Positions 52,585-61,200 of a stretch of DNA of 64,000 nt are shown here, in pieces. Below the pieces are notes generated by a model. The model made no database searches. It was not told the origin of the DNA and saw only the letters and a program-made list of their open reading frames with translations. The position numbers and the translations under genes are program-made. Source of the stretch: Opitutaceae bacterium (GTDB lineage: Bacteria; Verrucomicrobiota; Verrucomicrobiia; Opitutales; Opitutaceae); assembly GCA_024233285.1 (NCBI GenBank), contig JACKPU010000002.1:248001-312000 (forward strand). The letters run 5' to 3'. Position 1 is the first letter of the stretch. Each line of letters begins with the position of its first letter.

Positions 52585-54210
52585 ATGAAATACATTTTCG
52601 TGACGGGCGGAGTGGTTTCGTCGCTGGGCAAAGGCCTGACTGCGGCGGCATTGGGCGCGCTCCTTGAGCTGCGCGGCCTGACCGTCCGAATCCAGAAATT
52701 CGATCCCTACCTCAACGTCGATCCAGGCACGATGAGCCCGTTTCAGCACGGCGAGGTTTACGTCCTCGAAGACGGGGCGGAAACGGACCTCGATCTCGGC
52801 CACTACGAACGCTTCACGAGCGGCAAGCTTTCCCGCCTTAATAGTCTTTCCTCCGGTCAGGTGTATGAATCGGTGATCCAAAAGGAACGCCGCGGTGATT
52901 ACCTGGGCAAAACCGTGCAGGTGATCCCGCACGTGACCAACGAGATCAAGGATCGCATTTACGCAGGCGGCAAGGACGCCGACGTGCTCATCACCGAGAT
53001 CGGCGGCACGACGGGCGACATCGAGGGCCTGCCGTTTCTCGAAGCCATGCGCCAATTCGCGCTCGAAGTGGGCCCGAAGGACGTGATTTTCATTCACGTG
53101 ACTCTGGTGCCATTCCTCAACGCGGCGGGCGAGTTGAAGACCAAGCCGACCCAGCAATCGGTCGCCAAGCTGCGTGAGATCGGCATCCAGCCCGACATTC
53201 TCGTGTGCCGCACGGACCACCCGCTCGACCACAGTCTGCGCGACAAGCTTTCGATGTTCTGCAACGTGCCGGTCAAGGCGGTCATTGAGTGCCGCGACGT
53301 GGACCACTCGATCTACGAACTGCCGCTGGCGTTGCAAAAGGAGGGCATGGACGAACTCGTGGTTGATCTGTTCGGCCTCAAGCGGCCGGCCCCGGCGAAG
53401 AACATTTGGAACCAGATCGTCGGCCGCATCCTCAATCCGGCGCGCGAAGTCACGATCGGCGTCGTGGGCAAATACATCGAACTGCAGGACGCCTACAAAT
53501 CTGTTTACGAATCCATCACGCACGCCGGTATCGCCAACAATTGCCGCGTGAACACGGTGCGCATCGACGCGGAGGACTTGGAGACGAAGGCCGGCCTGAG
53601 AGTGTTGCGCAAACTCGACGGCATCCTGGTGCCCGGCGGGTTCGGCGACCGCGGCACGGAGGGCAAGATCGCCGCGGCCAAATTCGCGCGCGAAAACAAG
53701 ATTCCCTATTACGGCCTGTGTCTCGGGCTGCAGATCGCAGTCATCGAGTTCAGCCGCAACGTGCTCAAGTTGAAGGGCGCGAACAGCGTGGAGTTTGATG
53801 CCAATCCGCTGCACCCCGTCATCAACATGATGGAGGAGCAGAAGAAAATCATCGACAAGGGCGCGACCATGCGGCTCGGCAGCTACGAGTGTTCGCTCGT
53901 GCCCGGCACTCTGGCGCACAAGGCCTACAAGGCGGACAGCGTGCGCGAGCGCCATCGCCACCGTTACGAGGTCAACAACGACTACGTGCCGCAATTGCAG
54001 AAGGCCGGCATGATTTTCAGCGGCCTGAATCCGCGCCGCAACTTGGTCGAGATCATTGAACTGAAGAACCACCCGTGGTTTCTCGCGGTGCAATTCCACC
54101 CCGAGTTCCAATCGAAGCCCAACCAGGCGCACCCGCTGTTCGCGGCGTTCATTGCAGCGACCTTGAAGCGCAAGAAACCGGTCAAGGCGGTGAAAGCGAA
54201 GAAGTCATGA
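52585..54210 (+). CDS. pyrG: CTP synthase
   Basis: 541 residues from the ATG at 52585 (MKYIFVTGGVVSSLGKGL). Makes CTP from UTP, ATP and glutamine. N-terminal amidoligase: P-loop GGVVSSLGKG, DPYLNVDPGTMSPFQHGEVYVL, EIGGTTGDIE. C-terminal class I glutaminase with the nucleophile Cys379 in YYGLCLGLQ, and AVQFHPEFQSKP supplying His and Glu. Length and residue numbering agree with E. coli PyrG. Overlaps kdsA by 4 bp. Confidence 0.97.
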   Translation: MKYIFVTGGVVSSLGKGLTAAALGALLELRGLTVRIQKFDPYLNVDPGTMSPFQHGEVYVLEDGAETDLDLGHYERFTSGKLSRLNSLSSGQVYESVIQKERRGDYLGKTVQVIPHVTNEIKDRIYAGGKDADVLITEIGGTTGDIEGLPFLEAMRQFALEVGPKDVIFIHVTLVPFLNAAGELKTKPTQQSVAKLREIGIQPDILVCRTDHPLDHSLRDKLSMFCNVPVKAVIECRDVDHSIYELPLALQKEGMDELVVDLFGLKRPAPAKNIWNQIVGRILNPAREVTIGVVGKYIELQDAYKSVYESITHAGIANNCRVNTVRIDAEDLETKAGLRVLRKLDGILVPGGFGDRGTEGKIAAAKFARENKIPYYGLCLGLQIAVIEFSRNVLKLKGANSVEFDANPLHPVINMMEEQKKIIDKGATMRLGSYECSLVPGTLAHKAYKADSVRERHRHRYEVNNDYVPQLQKAGMIFSGLNPRRNLVEIIELKNHPWFLAVQFHPEFQSKPNQAHPLFAAFIAATLKRKKPVKAVKAKKS

Positions 54211-55001
54211 TCTTTGATCCCGCCAAACTGTTGGTCATCGCCGGACCGTGTTCGTTGGAAAACGAAACGGTGTGCCGCGCGGTGGCGGAAAAGCTCGGCG
54301 AATTGCGCGTCGCGCAACCCGAGCTGAACCTCGTTTTCAAGGGTTCGTTCGACAAAGCCAACCGCACCTCGGTGCAGGGTCCGCGCGGCACGGGTTTGGA
54401 GGAGGGTCTCAAACTCCTCGCGATCATCAAACGCGAATACGGATTTCCTGTTCTGACCGACGTGCACGAGCGCGAACAGGTCAAGGCGATCGCCGAGGTG
54501 TGCGACGTCATCCAAATCCCCGCCTTTCTTTCGCGGCAAACCGACTTGCTGCTGGCGGCCGCTGAAACCGGCCGGGTGGTCAACGTGAAGAAGGGCCAGT
54601 TTCTCTCGCCGCAGGAAATGGTGCACGTCACCGGCAAACTGCGCGCCGGGCATGCAGCCGAAGTCTGGCAGACCGAGCGTGGCACGACCTTTGGTTATCA
54701 AAACCTCGTCGTGGACATGCGGTCGTTCCCGATCATGAAGCAGAATGGCCTGCCGACGATTTTGGATGCGACGCACAGCGTGCAACTGCCCGGCGCCGGC
54801 GGAGGCAAGAGCAGCGGTCAGCGCGAATTCGTGCCGCCACTGGCCAAGGCTGCGCTCGCGGCCGGCGCGGACGGGTTGTTCATCGAAACGCACCCGGATC
54901 CGGCCAACGCAATTTCCGACGGACCCAACATGGTGCCGTTGTCCGAACTGCCCGATTTGCTCGCATCCTGTCTCGCCGTCTGGCGTGCGGTGCGGGGTTG
55001 A
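54207..55001 (+). CDS. kdsA: 3-deoxy-8-phosphooctulonate (KDO8P) synthase
   Basis: 264 residues from the ATG at 54207, which overlaps the pyrG stop (ATGA). Condenses phosphoenolpyruvate with arabinose 5-phosphate to give KDO8P for lipopolysaccharide. Marks: IAGPCSLENE, FKGSFDKANRTS, GPRGTGLEEGL, LTDVHEREQ, IPAFLSRQTDLL, VKKGQFLSPQEM, DATHSVQLPG and FIETHPDP. The pyrG-kdsA order is frequent in Gram-negative bacteria. Confidence 0.96.
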   Translation: MIFDPAKLLVIAGPCSLENETVCRAVAEKLGELRVAQPELNLVFKGSFDKANRTSVQGPRGTGLEEGLKLLAIIKREYGFPVLTDVHEREQVKAIAEVCDVIQIPAFLSRQTDLLLAAAETGRVVNVKKGQFLSPQEMVHVTGKLRAGHAAEVWQTERGTTFGYQNLVVDMRSFPIMKQNGLPTILDATHSVQLPGAGGGKSSGQREFVPPLAKAALAAGADGLFIETHPDPANAISDGPNMVPLSELPDLLASCLAVWRAVRG

Positions 55002-55061
55002 GCCCCCTTTTTCGCGGCATTGACCGCCTTCCATTCGATCGCACAGTAACCCCATACCGTT

Positions 55062-55538
55062 ATGGAAACTTTCATCATCGATGTGCCCGTCCCCTCCATG
55101 GGCGCAACCGTCAGCGAGCTCAGCGTCATTCTCATCAAGGTTCAACCCGGCGACAAAGTGACGAAGGGGCAGCGCTTGGCGGACCTGGAGAGCGACAAAT
55201 CCGCCTTTGAATTCGAAAGCCCCTGCGACGGCACCGTGAACGCCGTGTTGGGTAAACCCGGCGCGACGATGACTTCGGGTGATGTTTTCCTGCGTTTGGA
55301 AACGAATGATGAAAGCCTGCGGCATTTGCAGTCAAAGGCCGTCGTCGGTTCAGTCGCACCCGCTGCACCCGCAGTCGCAAAATCCGCCGGCAACGTGATC
55401 TGGACGCCCAAGGCAACGAAGGCAGCGCAGGAGGCGGGACTCGATCCGTCCGCCATCACCGACATCGAAGCGACCGGCCCGGGCAACCGTGTGACGAGCG
55501 ACGATGTGCAGCGCTACATTGAGCGCCGCAGGGGTTGA
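55062..55538 (+). CDS. Stand-alone lipoyl domain plus E3-binding domain protein
   Basis: 158 residues. Lipoyl domain 1-80 with the modifiable Lys46 in LADLESDKSAFEFES and the usual C-terminal glycine turns; a linker rich in Ala, Pro and Val (81-112, SVAPAAPAVAKSAG); then a peripheral-subunit-binding domain 113-158 (TPKATKAAQEAGLD, GPGNRVTSDDVQRYI). The inner-core acyltransferase domain of 2-oxo acid dehydrogenase E2 proteins is missing and the gene ends with a proper stop, so it is not simply cut. It may be a swinging-arm partner for E1/E3 or a PDH component-X-like protein. 60 bp after kdsA. Confidence 0.85.
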   Translation: METFIIDVPVPSMGATVSELSVILIKVQPGDKVTKGQRLADLESDKSAFEFESPCDGTVNAVLGKPGATMTSGDVFLRLETNDESLRHLQSKAVVGSVAPAAPAVAKSAGNVIWTPKATKAAQEAGLDPSAITDIEATGPGNRVTSDDVQRYIERRRG

Positions 55539-55541
55539 TTT

Positions 55542-57467
55542 CTACGGAATCACGACCTCGGCGCCCACGCCGGGAGGAACGTCGTAATCAACCTGCCATT
55601 TTCCGTCGGTATCGCGTCTCGCATCGACGCGAATCGGGCCGCGAATCGTTGGCACAACGCCCTGAATTTCGGTTAGCGGTCCGGGTTGTGGTGCGATCAG
55701 GACCTTGCGGTAGCCCGGCTCGAGCGGGCGCACGCCGAGCACGTAGCGGGGAATGATGTTGGCGGGCGCCGCGCCCCAGGCGTGATTCCAATCCTGATTG
55801 GGTTTAAAGGCATCGTCCCACGCTTCCCAGGTGATGGTCGCGCCTTGGCGCAGCATGTTGTGCCAGCTGCGTTTGCCGTCGCTCGTCATCAGCGCGATGG
55901 CATGATCGGCCTCGCCGGCGAGGAACAGGGCCTCGAGCAAATACTGCGCGGCATAAACGCTGCACGCCATGCCGCGCGACTTGACGAAGGTGGCTACGCG
56001 GGAGCGTTCGGTTTCCGGCACGAGGTCGAATGCGAGGGCAAACACGCTGGCATGCAAAGCATGGTGCGTGCTGCCTTCGCCATCGCGATAACACCCGGCG
56101 GCGGGATCAAAAAGCACCTGATGAAATGAGATCTGGGTGCGCTCTGCGGCGGCGGAAAACTCCGCCGCCTCATCGGTTCGACCGAGCGCCTGCGCGGTCC
56201 GCGCCATCAGGTTGAGCGTGTGGCCGTGGAACGCGTTGACCACGGTGTTGACCGGGCGGAAATCGTAGCCATCACGCTCACCGCCGGGCCAATCCACGAT
56301 GTCGCGCAGATCGCTTGTATCGACAAGTCCGTCGGCCCGTGCGCGATCGAAATAGATTTTTTCACGACGCAGCAGATCGTAGTGCCGGGCGAGGGAACGC
56401 GTGTCGCCAGTCGCCTCGTAATCGGCCCAAGCCATCATCACGGAGTGTTGTTTCCATTCCGTGGGCCAGGTTGGTTTTTCGAGCAGGTATTCATGGCTGT
56501 GGCGGGCGAGGGCGAACTCGCGATCCACGGCGTAATGACCCAGCTGGTTGATGTAGGCGTCCGCCTCGTAGGGAATGCGCTCGCGGTCGCCGTCGACATA
56601 AACGCCGCAAAATGTCGTGGCGCGGATGGAGTATTTGCAGAACTCCCACACCGCGTTCAGCGCCGGTTCCGATGAGGCGAATGCGGCGGCGTTTTCTTCG
56701 AAAGGATATTCCAGACGCACCTGCACGCAGTTGGCGTCGTCCAGCGCGGATGAGTAACCGCGCAATTCGACGTAGCGAAACGGCATGACGATGCCGAATT
56801 CCAGCGGCAGCAACACGGCGTCGCCTGTCGTGTTGCGTTCGTCACGAGGGGTTTCGACCCGGTAGGTGTGACGGCCGGCGCGCAAGGTCAGTGATACGCA
56901 GGCGTGGCGGATCGTGCCGCCGGGATTCAAATCGACGGTGGTGCCGTCGTGCTTTTCGCCCATGCGAATCTCGATACATGTGCCGTCGTGCGTCGCGTTC
57001 AATGTCAGCTCCAACCAGCCGAAGGCGTGCCGGCCAAAGTCGATGAACCAAGCGCCGTGGTCGTTGCGGACGATGGTTTGCGGTGGATAACGCAGGGGCT
57101 GCACGCGATGGCGGCTGGTGCCGTGCGGACTGGCTTCATTGGCGAGCGTGAATGCTTGGGGTTCGGACCACGGGCCCGGGGCGGCATCCTCGCCCCAAAT
57201 GCGCACGCACCAATGATAGGTGTGGCCCGGGGAGAGGGCTTTTCCCGCATAAGGCAGATGCAGCGATTCGGTGCGCGCGAGCTTTCCGCTGTTCCAGCAA
57301 TCCACCTCGGACTCGCTCAGTTTTTCCGCGGTCGTGGCGACGAGAATCTGACAGGCGGTTTGCGCGCCATCTGAGGGAATCCAGCCGAATGTGGGATGGA
57401 GGTTGCGAATGGCGCCGGGTCCGGGCCGCGTCAGCAAATCGCACAACAACCCGGTCGGGGCGCGCAT
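55542..57467 (-). CDS. Alpha-L-rhamnosidase-like (GH78) protein
   Basis: 641 residues from the ATG at 57467. An N-terminal fibronectin-like domain (IRNLHPTFGWIPSDG, YHWCVRIWGEDA), a beta-sandwich, then an (alpha/alpha)6 barrel with VYVDGDRERIPYEADAYINQ, typical of GH78 (acidic residues in the DGDRER and YEAD stretch), and TEWKQHSVMMAWADYEATGD, GYDFRPVNTVVNAFH, ITWEAWDD and WNHAWGAAPANIIPRYVLG at the end. Shorter than the usual 900-1000 residues and without signal peptide, so likely cytoplasmic, acting on imported rhamnosides. It starts two bases after the rsmE stop. Confidence 0.85.
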   Translation of the reverse strand: MRAPTGLLCDLLTRPGPGAIRNLHPTFGWIPSDGAQTACQILVATTAEKLSESEVDCWNSGKLARTESLHLPYAGKALSPGHTYHWCVRIWGEDAAPGPWSEPQAFTLANEASPHGTSRHRVQPLRYPPQTIVRNDHGAWFIDFGRHAFGWLELTLNATHDGTCIEIRMGEKHDGTTVDLNPGGTIRHACVSLTLRAGRHTYRVETPRDERNTTGDAVLLPLEFGIVMPFRYVELRGYSSALDDANCVQVRLEYPFEENAAAFASSEPALNAVWEFCKYSIRATTFCGVYVDGDRERIPYEADAYINQLGHYAVDREFALARHSHEYLLEKPTWPTEWKQHSVMMAWADYEATGDTRSLARHYDLLRREKIYFDRARADGLVDTSDLRDIVDWPGGERDGYDFRPVNTVVNAFHGHTLNLMARTAQALGRTDEAAEFSAAAERTQISFHQVLFDPAAGCYRDGEGSTHHALHASVFALAFDLVPETERSRVATFVKSRGMACSVYAAQYLLEALFLAGEADHAIALMTSDGKRSWHNMLRQGATITWEAWDDAFKPNQDWNHAWGAAPANIIPRYVLGVRPLEPGYRKVLIAPQPGPLTEIQGVVPTIRGPIRVDARRDTDGKWQVDYDVPPGVGAEVVIP

Positions 57468-57469
57468 CG

Positions 57470-58225
57470 TCAGGCGTTTTGCAGCTCGTAGCTCAGGATG
57501 CTGAGCGCATACACCGCGGCGGTTTCGCAACGCAGCACGAGCGGCCCGAGCGTCACCGGCTCAAAACCGCAGCTGCGTGACGTGCTCATCTCGGCCGGGG
57601 TGAAATCGCCTTCCGGTCCCACCAGCCAGAGCACTTTTTGTGGAGAGCGCTTTTGCGCCGTGGCGAAGTCGGCGAGCACGGCCTTGAGCGAACGCGCCCC
57701 CGGCTGCAGGCTCGCGATGAGCTTCAAATCGTAACCGCGAGCCGATTCCATGAACGCTGCTGCGCTTTGCACAGGCTGGATTTCGGGAACGAAAGGGTTG
57801 CCGCATTGTTTGGCGGCTTCGAGCGCGGCGGTCTGCCACTTCTCGATCTTTTTGTCCTGCCGGCCGCCGTCGAGATGCACCTGAGTGCGCTCGCTTTCCA
57901 ACGGGACGATGCGGGCGGTGCCGATTTCGGTGGCCTTGCGCACGATGGCGTCCATGTAAGCGCCTTTGGGTAAAGCTTGGCCAAGGGTGATCTCGAACGG
58001 CAGTCGCTTCATCTTCTGGCCGAAGCGAACCTTGAGGATAGCGGCGGATTTCGAGGCCTCGGTCAGTTCGCAAATCCACTCGCTGCCCTTGCCATCGAAG
58101 GCAACCACGGTGTCGCCGGCTTTGGCGCGGTTCACGGCGACGAGGTGATGCGATTCATCGCCGGTCAATGTGATGCTGGCGGGTTCGGCCGAAGCCGGGG
58201 AACAGAAAACGCGAAAGTCAGGCAT
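57470..58225 (-). CDS. rsmE: 16S rRNA m3U1498 methyltransferase RsmE
   Basis: 251 residues from the ATG at 58225 (MPDFRVFCSP). N-terminal PUA-like domain (ITLTGDESHHLVAVNRAKAGD), then a SPOUT domain with a C-terminal knot: VLWLVGPEGDFTPAEM, LGPLVLRCETAAVYALS; GPEGD and LGxLVLRxETA are the AdoMet knot motifs. It methylates U1498 of 16S rRNA. Also KATEIGTARIVPLESERTQ, as in the family. Followed within two bases by the rhamnosidase-like gene. Confidence 0.95.
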   Translation of the reverse strand: MPDFRVFCSPASAEPASITLTGDESHHLVAVNRAKAGDTVVAFDGKGSEWICELTEASKSAAILKVRFGQKMKRLPFEITLGQALPKGAYMDAIVRKATEIGTARIVPLESERTQVHLDGGRQDKKIEKWQTAALEAAKQCGNPFVPEIQPVQSAAAFMESARGYDLKLIASLQPGARSLKAVLADFATAQKRSPQKVLWLVGPEGDFTPAEMSTSRSCGFEPVTLGPLVLRCETAAVYALSILSYELQNA

Positions 58226-58276
58226 GCGGCCTAACCCAAGCAAGAGCAGCGACTGCCTGTCGAGGGCTGAAACGCC

Positions 58277-61200
58277 TTACGCCTTGTCTTGGTTGGCGAG
58301 TTGCCTGGTCTTGCGTTTGCGGTAGGCGAGCAGCGCGAGGGTGGCGGCGGTGAGGATCGCGCCGTAGGTCGAGGGTTCGGGCACGCGGGGGTAGATCTCG
58401 TCGTTGTAGGAGTCCCACCCGGTGTCGTTCCAGGTCCAGGGGTCGCCGCCGGGGTTCAGCCCGTCGAACAGGATCTGGCTCATCGGCTTGGCCCCGCCGT
58501 TGTTCACGAGGTCCTGGGTGGCGCCGAGCCAGTTGGTCGCGAAGAAGCCGTCCGCGTTCTTGGTCCAGTTGATGATGTTCAGCGTGATGTCGTCGGACAG
58601 GAAGCTGAAGTTGGTCGCGAAGATGCGGGAATCCAGGCCGGAGAAGTCGAGGATGGTGTCGGCGGTGATGATCAGGTTGGTCACCGTCAGGTCCATGCCG
58701 GAGAGCACCAGGGTGCCGCCGCCGACTTCGAGCGTGCCGGTGTAGGAGATGTCCTCGGTGAAGGTCAAAGAACCGGTGCCGTCTTTGACCAGGGTGCCCG
58801 AGCCGGTGATCGAACCGTCGTAGACCGAGTTGGAATCGTCGGCGCCGATGGTGAGGACGCCGGTGGTGCCGAGGTCGATCAGGCCGGTGCCGGCGATCGT
58901 GCTGATCGAGTCGGTATACGTGCCCATGACGAGGCGGCCGTCGGCGTTGATCACCAGGTCCGTGCTGTCGGGCATCTGGTTGCTGGCTTGGTAAACGAGG
59001 TTGGCGGAGGAAGCGCTGCCGATGTTGTCACCGATGGTGACGGTGGAGCCGGCGCCGACGGCGTTGACGCCGGCGGTCTTGTTCAGGTTCAGGGTGCCGT
59101 TGTTGACTTGGAGGCCGCCGGTGAAGGTGTTCGCGGAGGAACCGCCGAGGGTCACCGTGCCGGTGTCGGTCTTGGTGAACGCGCCGTTGCTGATGACGCC
59201 GTTGTAGGTGGTGTTGCCCAGGCCGCCGGCGTCGAGGGTGTTGCCGCCGAGGGCGACGTTGCCGGTGAGGGTCAGGGATGAGCCGGTGTTGGCGGTGATG
59301 CGCGCGTCGTCGGCGAGCGTGATCGCGCCTTGGTAGGTGTTCGTGCCGTTGAGGTTTTGGATCGCGCCGCCGTTGGAGAGGCCGGTGCCTTGGATCGTGG
59401 ACGATACCGCCACGACGTTGATGTTGGCGTTGTTCGCGTCCTGCGCGAACTGCAGCGCGGCGCCGTCGGACACGGTGGCGCCGGTGCCGGCGAGGCCCGA
59501 GTTGTGCGTGACTTTGACGGCGCCGGAGGTGACGGCGGTGGCGCCGGAATACGAGTTGTTGCCCGCGAGGGTCAAGGTGCCGGTGCCGTCCTTGGTGATG
59601 TCCTGCACGTAGTTGCCGATCGCGCCGTTGATGATGGTGTTGCCGGAACCGCCGACGGTCAGGTCTTGCCCGGCGGTCGCACCGTTCATGATGCCGCCGT
59701 TGACGTTGAGCGTGTCGCCCGGGCCGGTGTAGTTGCCGATCTCCAGGGTCGTGCCGGTCGCCGCGTTGATCCGGGCGTCGGATTCGAGGAAGACGAAGCC
59801 TTTGTAGGTGTTGTCGCCGGCGGTGTTCAGGAGCGCGCCGGTGTTGGAAACGCCGGTGCCGTTGAGGGTGAGCGTTTCGGTGCCGATCGTGAGGGCGCCG
59901 GAAGAGCCGTCGAGTTGGAGCTGGGCGCCGGAGGCCACCGTCGTGCCGTTGTCGAGCGAGCCGAAGGTGCCAAACTGGCCGAGCGCGCCGTTGTTGGTGA
60001 TGCGCAGGACGCCTTGGTCGATGCTGGTCACGCCTTGGTAGGAGTTGGCGTTGGTGAGGACCATCGTGCCGGTGCCGGTCTTGACCATGCTGTCCGCGCT
60101 GTTCGCGGCGGTGAACCCGATGCCGTTTTGCACGATGCCGTCGATCCGCAGGTCTTGGTCCGCGGCGCCGTCGGCGATGTTGAAGGTGAAGCCGTTGGCC
60201 GACATGCCGAGGTTGAGTTCCTCGATGACGGCGGTCTGGGATGAGGCGTTGGTCGTGACCCCGTTGACGATGGTCAGGAGGGGGTTGTAGGTGGCAAGGT
60301 CCCGGCCGGTGACGTGGCCGCCTTGGAGCGTCAGGGTGTTGAGCCGGTTGCTGCCGCCGTTCAGATTGAACAGGCCGTCTTCGTAGACGGTCAGGTTCGT
60401 CGTGGCGGTGTTGGTCGAGATGTCGTAGTAGCCGATCAGGTAGTTGGGGGCGGCGGGGCTGGCGAGCTGGCCCATTTGCAGGATGACTGAATCGGCGGAG
60501 CCGGGGCTGGAGGCGTTGCCGACGATCACATTGGTGCTGTTGATCGTCGGGTCGTAGAACCCGTCGATCTGGCCGACGCCGTCCACGATGAGTTTGCCGC
60601 CGGTGACCACGGTGTCGCCGGTGTAGGCCTGGCCGGGGGACGGGAAGCTGATGAGGCTGGCCGTGCCCGCGCCGGTCTTGGTCAGGCCGCCGGAACCGGT
60701 GATCGTGCCGGTGATGTAGATGTTGGCGTCGTCGAGGGTGTAGGCGGGGAACGGGCCGTAGGTGGGCGTCACGCCGGTGGCCGAGGTCGTGTTGAGGGTC
60801 AGGGTGTAGCCGTTGGTCGCAATGGTGTTCAGGAAGGTGTCGTTGTCGCCAATGACCAGGAGGTTGTCCGCTGCGGTGATCGTGGCGTTCGCGGTCAGGT
60901 TGAGGTCGCCGTCGTATTGCGTGGTCGTGCCGGTGGAACCGACGGCGGCCAGGGCGCCTGCGCCGCCGGCGCCGGTCCCGGCGAGGTTCGTCGTCGCTGC
61001 GCTCTTGTCGATCGTCAGGCCGCCGTCCAAGGCGAGTGTGCCGCCGGAGGCGACGGTCACGTCGCCGCTGGTTGAGCCGAGGGCGCCGTTGCTTTGCGCC
61101 AGCAGGGTGCCTGCGGAGACGGTCGTCGTTCCGCTGTAGGTGTTCGTGCCGGAGAGGGTGAGCTGACCGCTGCCGGTCTTGGTGAAGGCGCCGGTGCCGG

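Noticed and set aside
52555..54132. 525-codon open frame antisense to pyrG
   Set aside because: pyrG is certain on the plus strand (Cys379, P-loop). The antisense translation is His/Val/Asp-rich without motifs.
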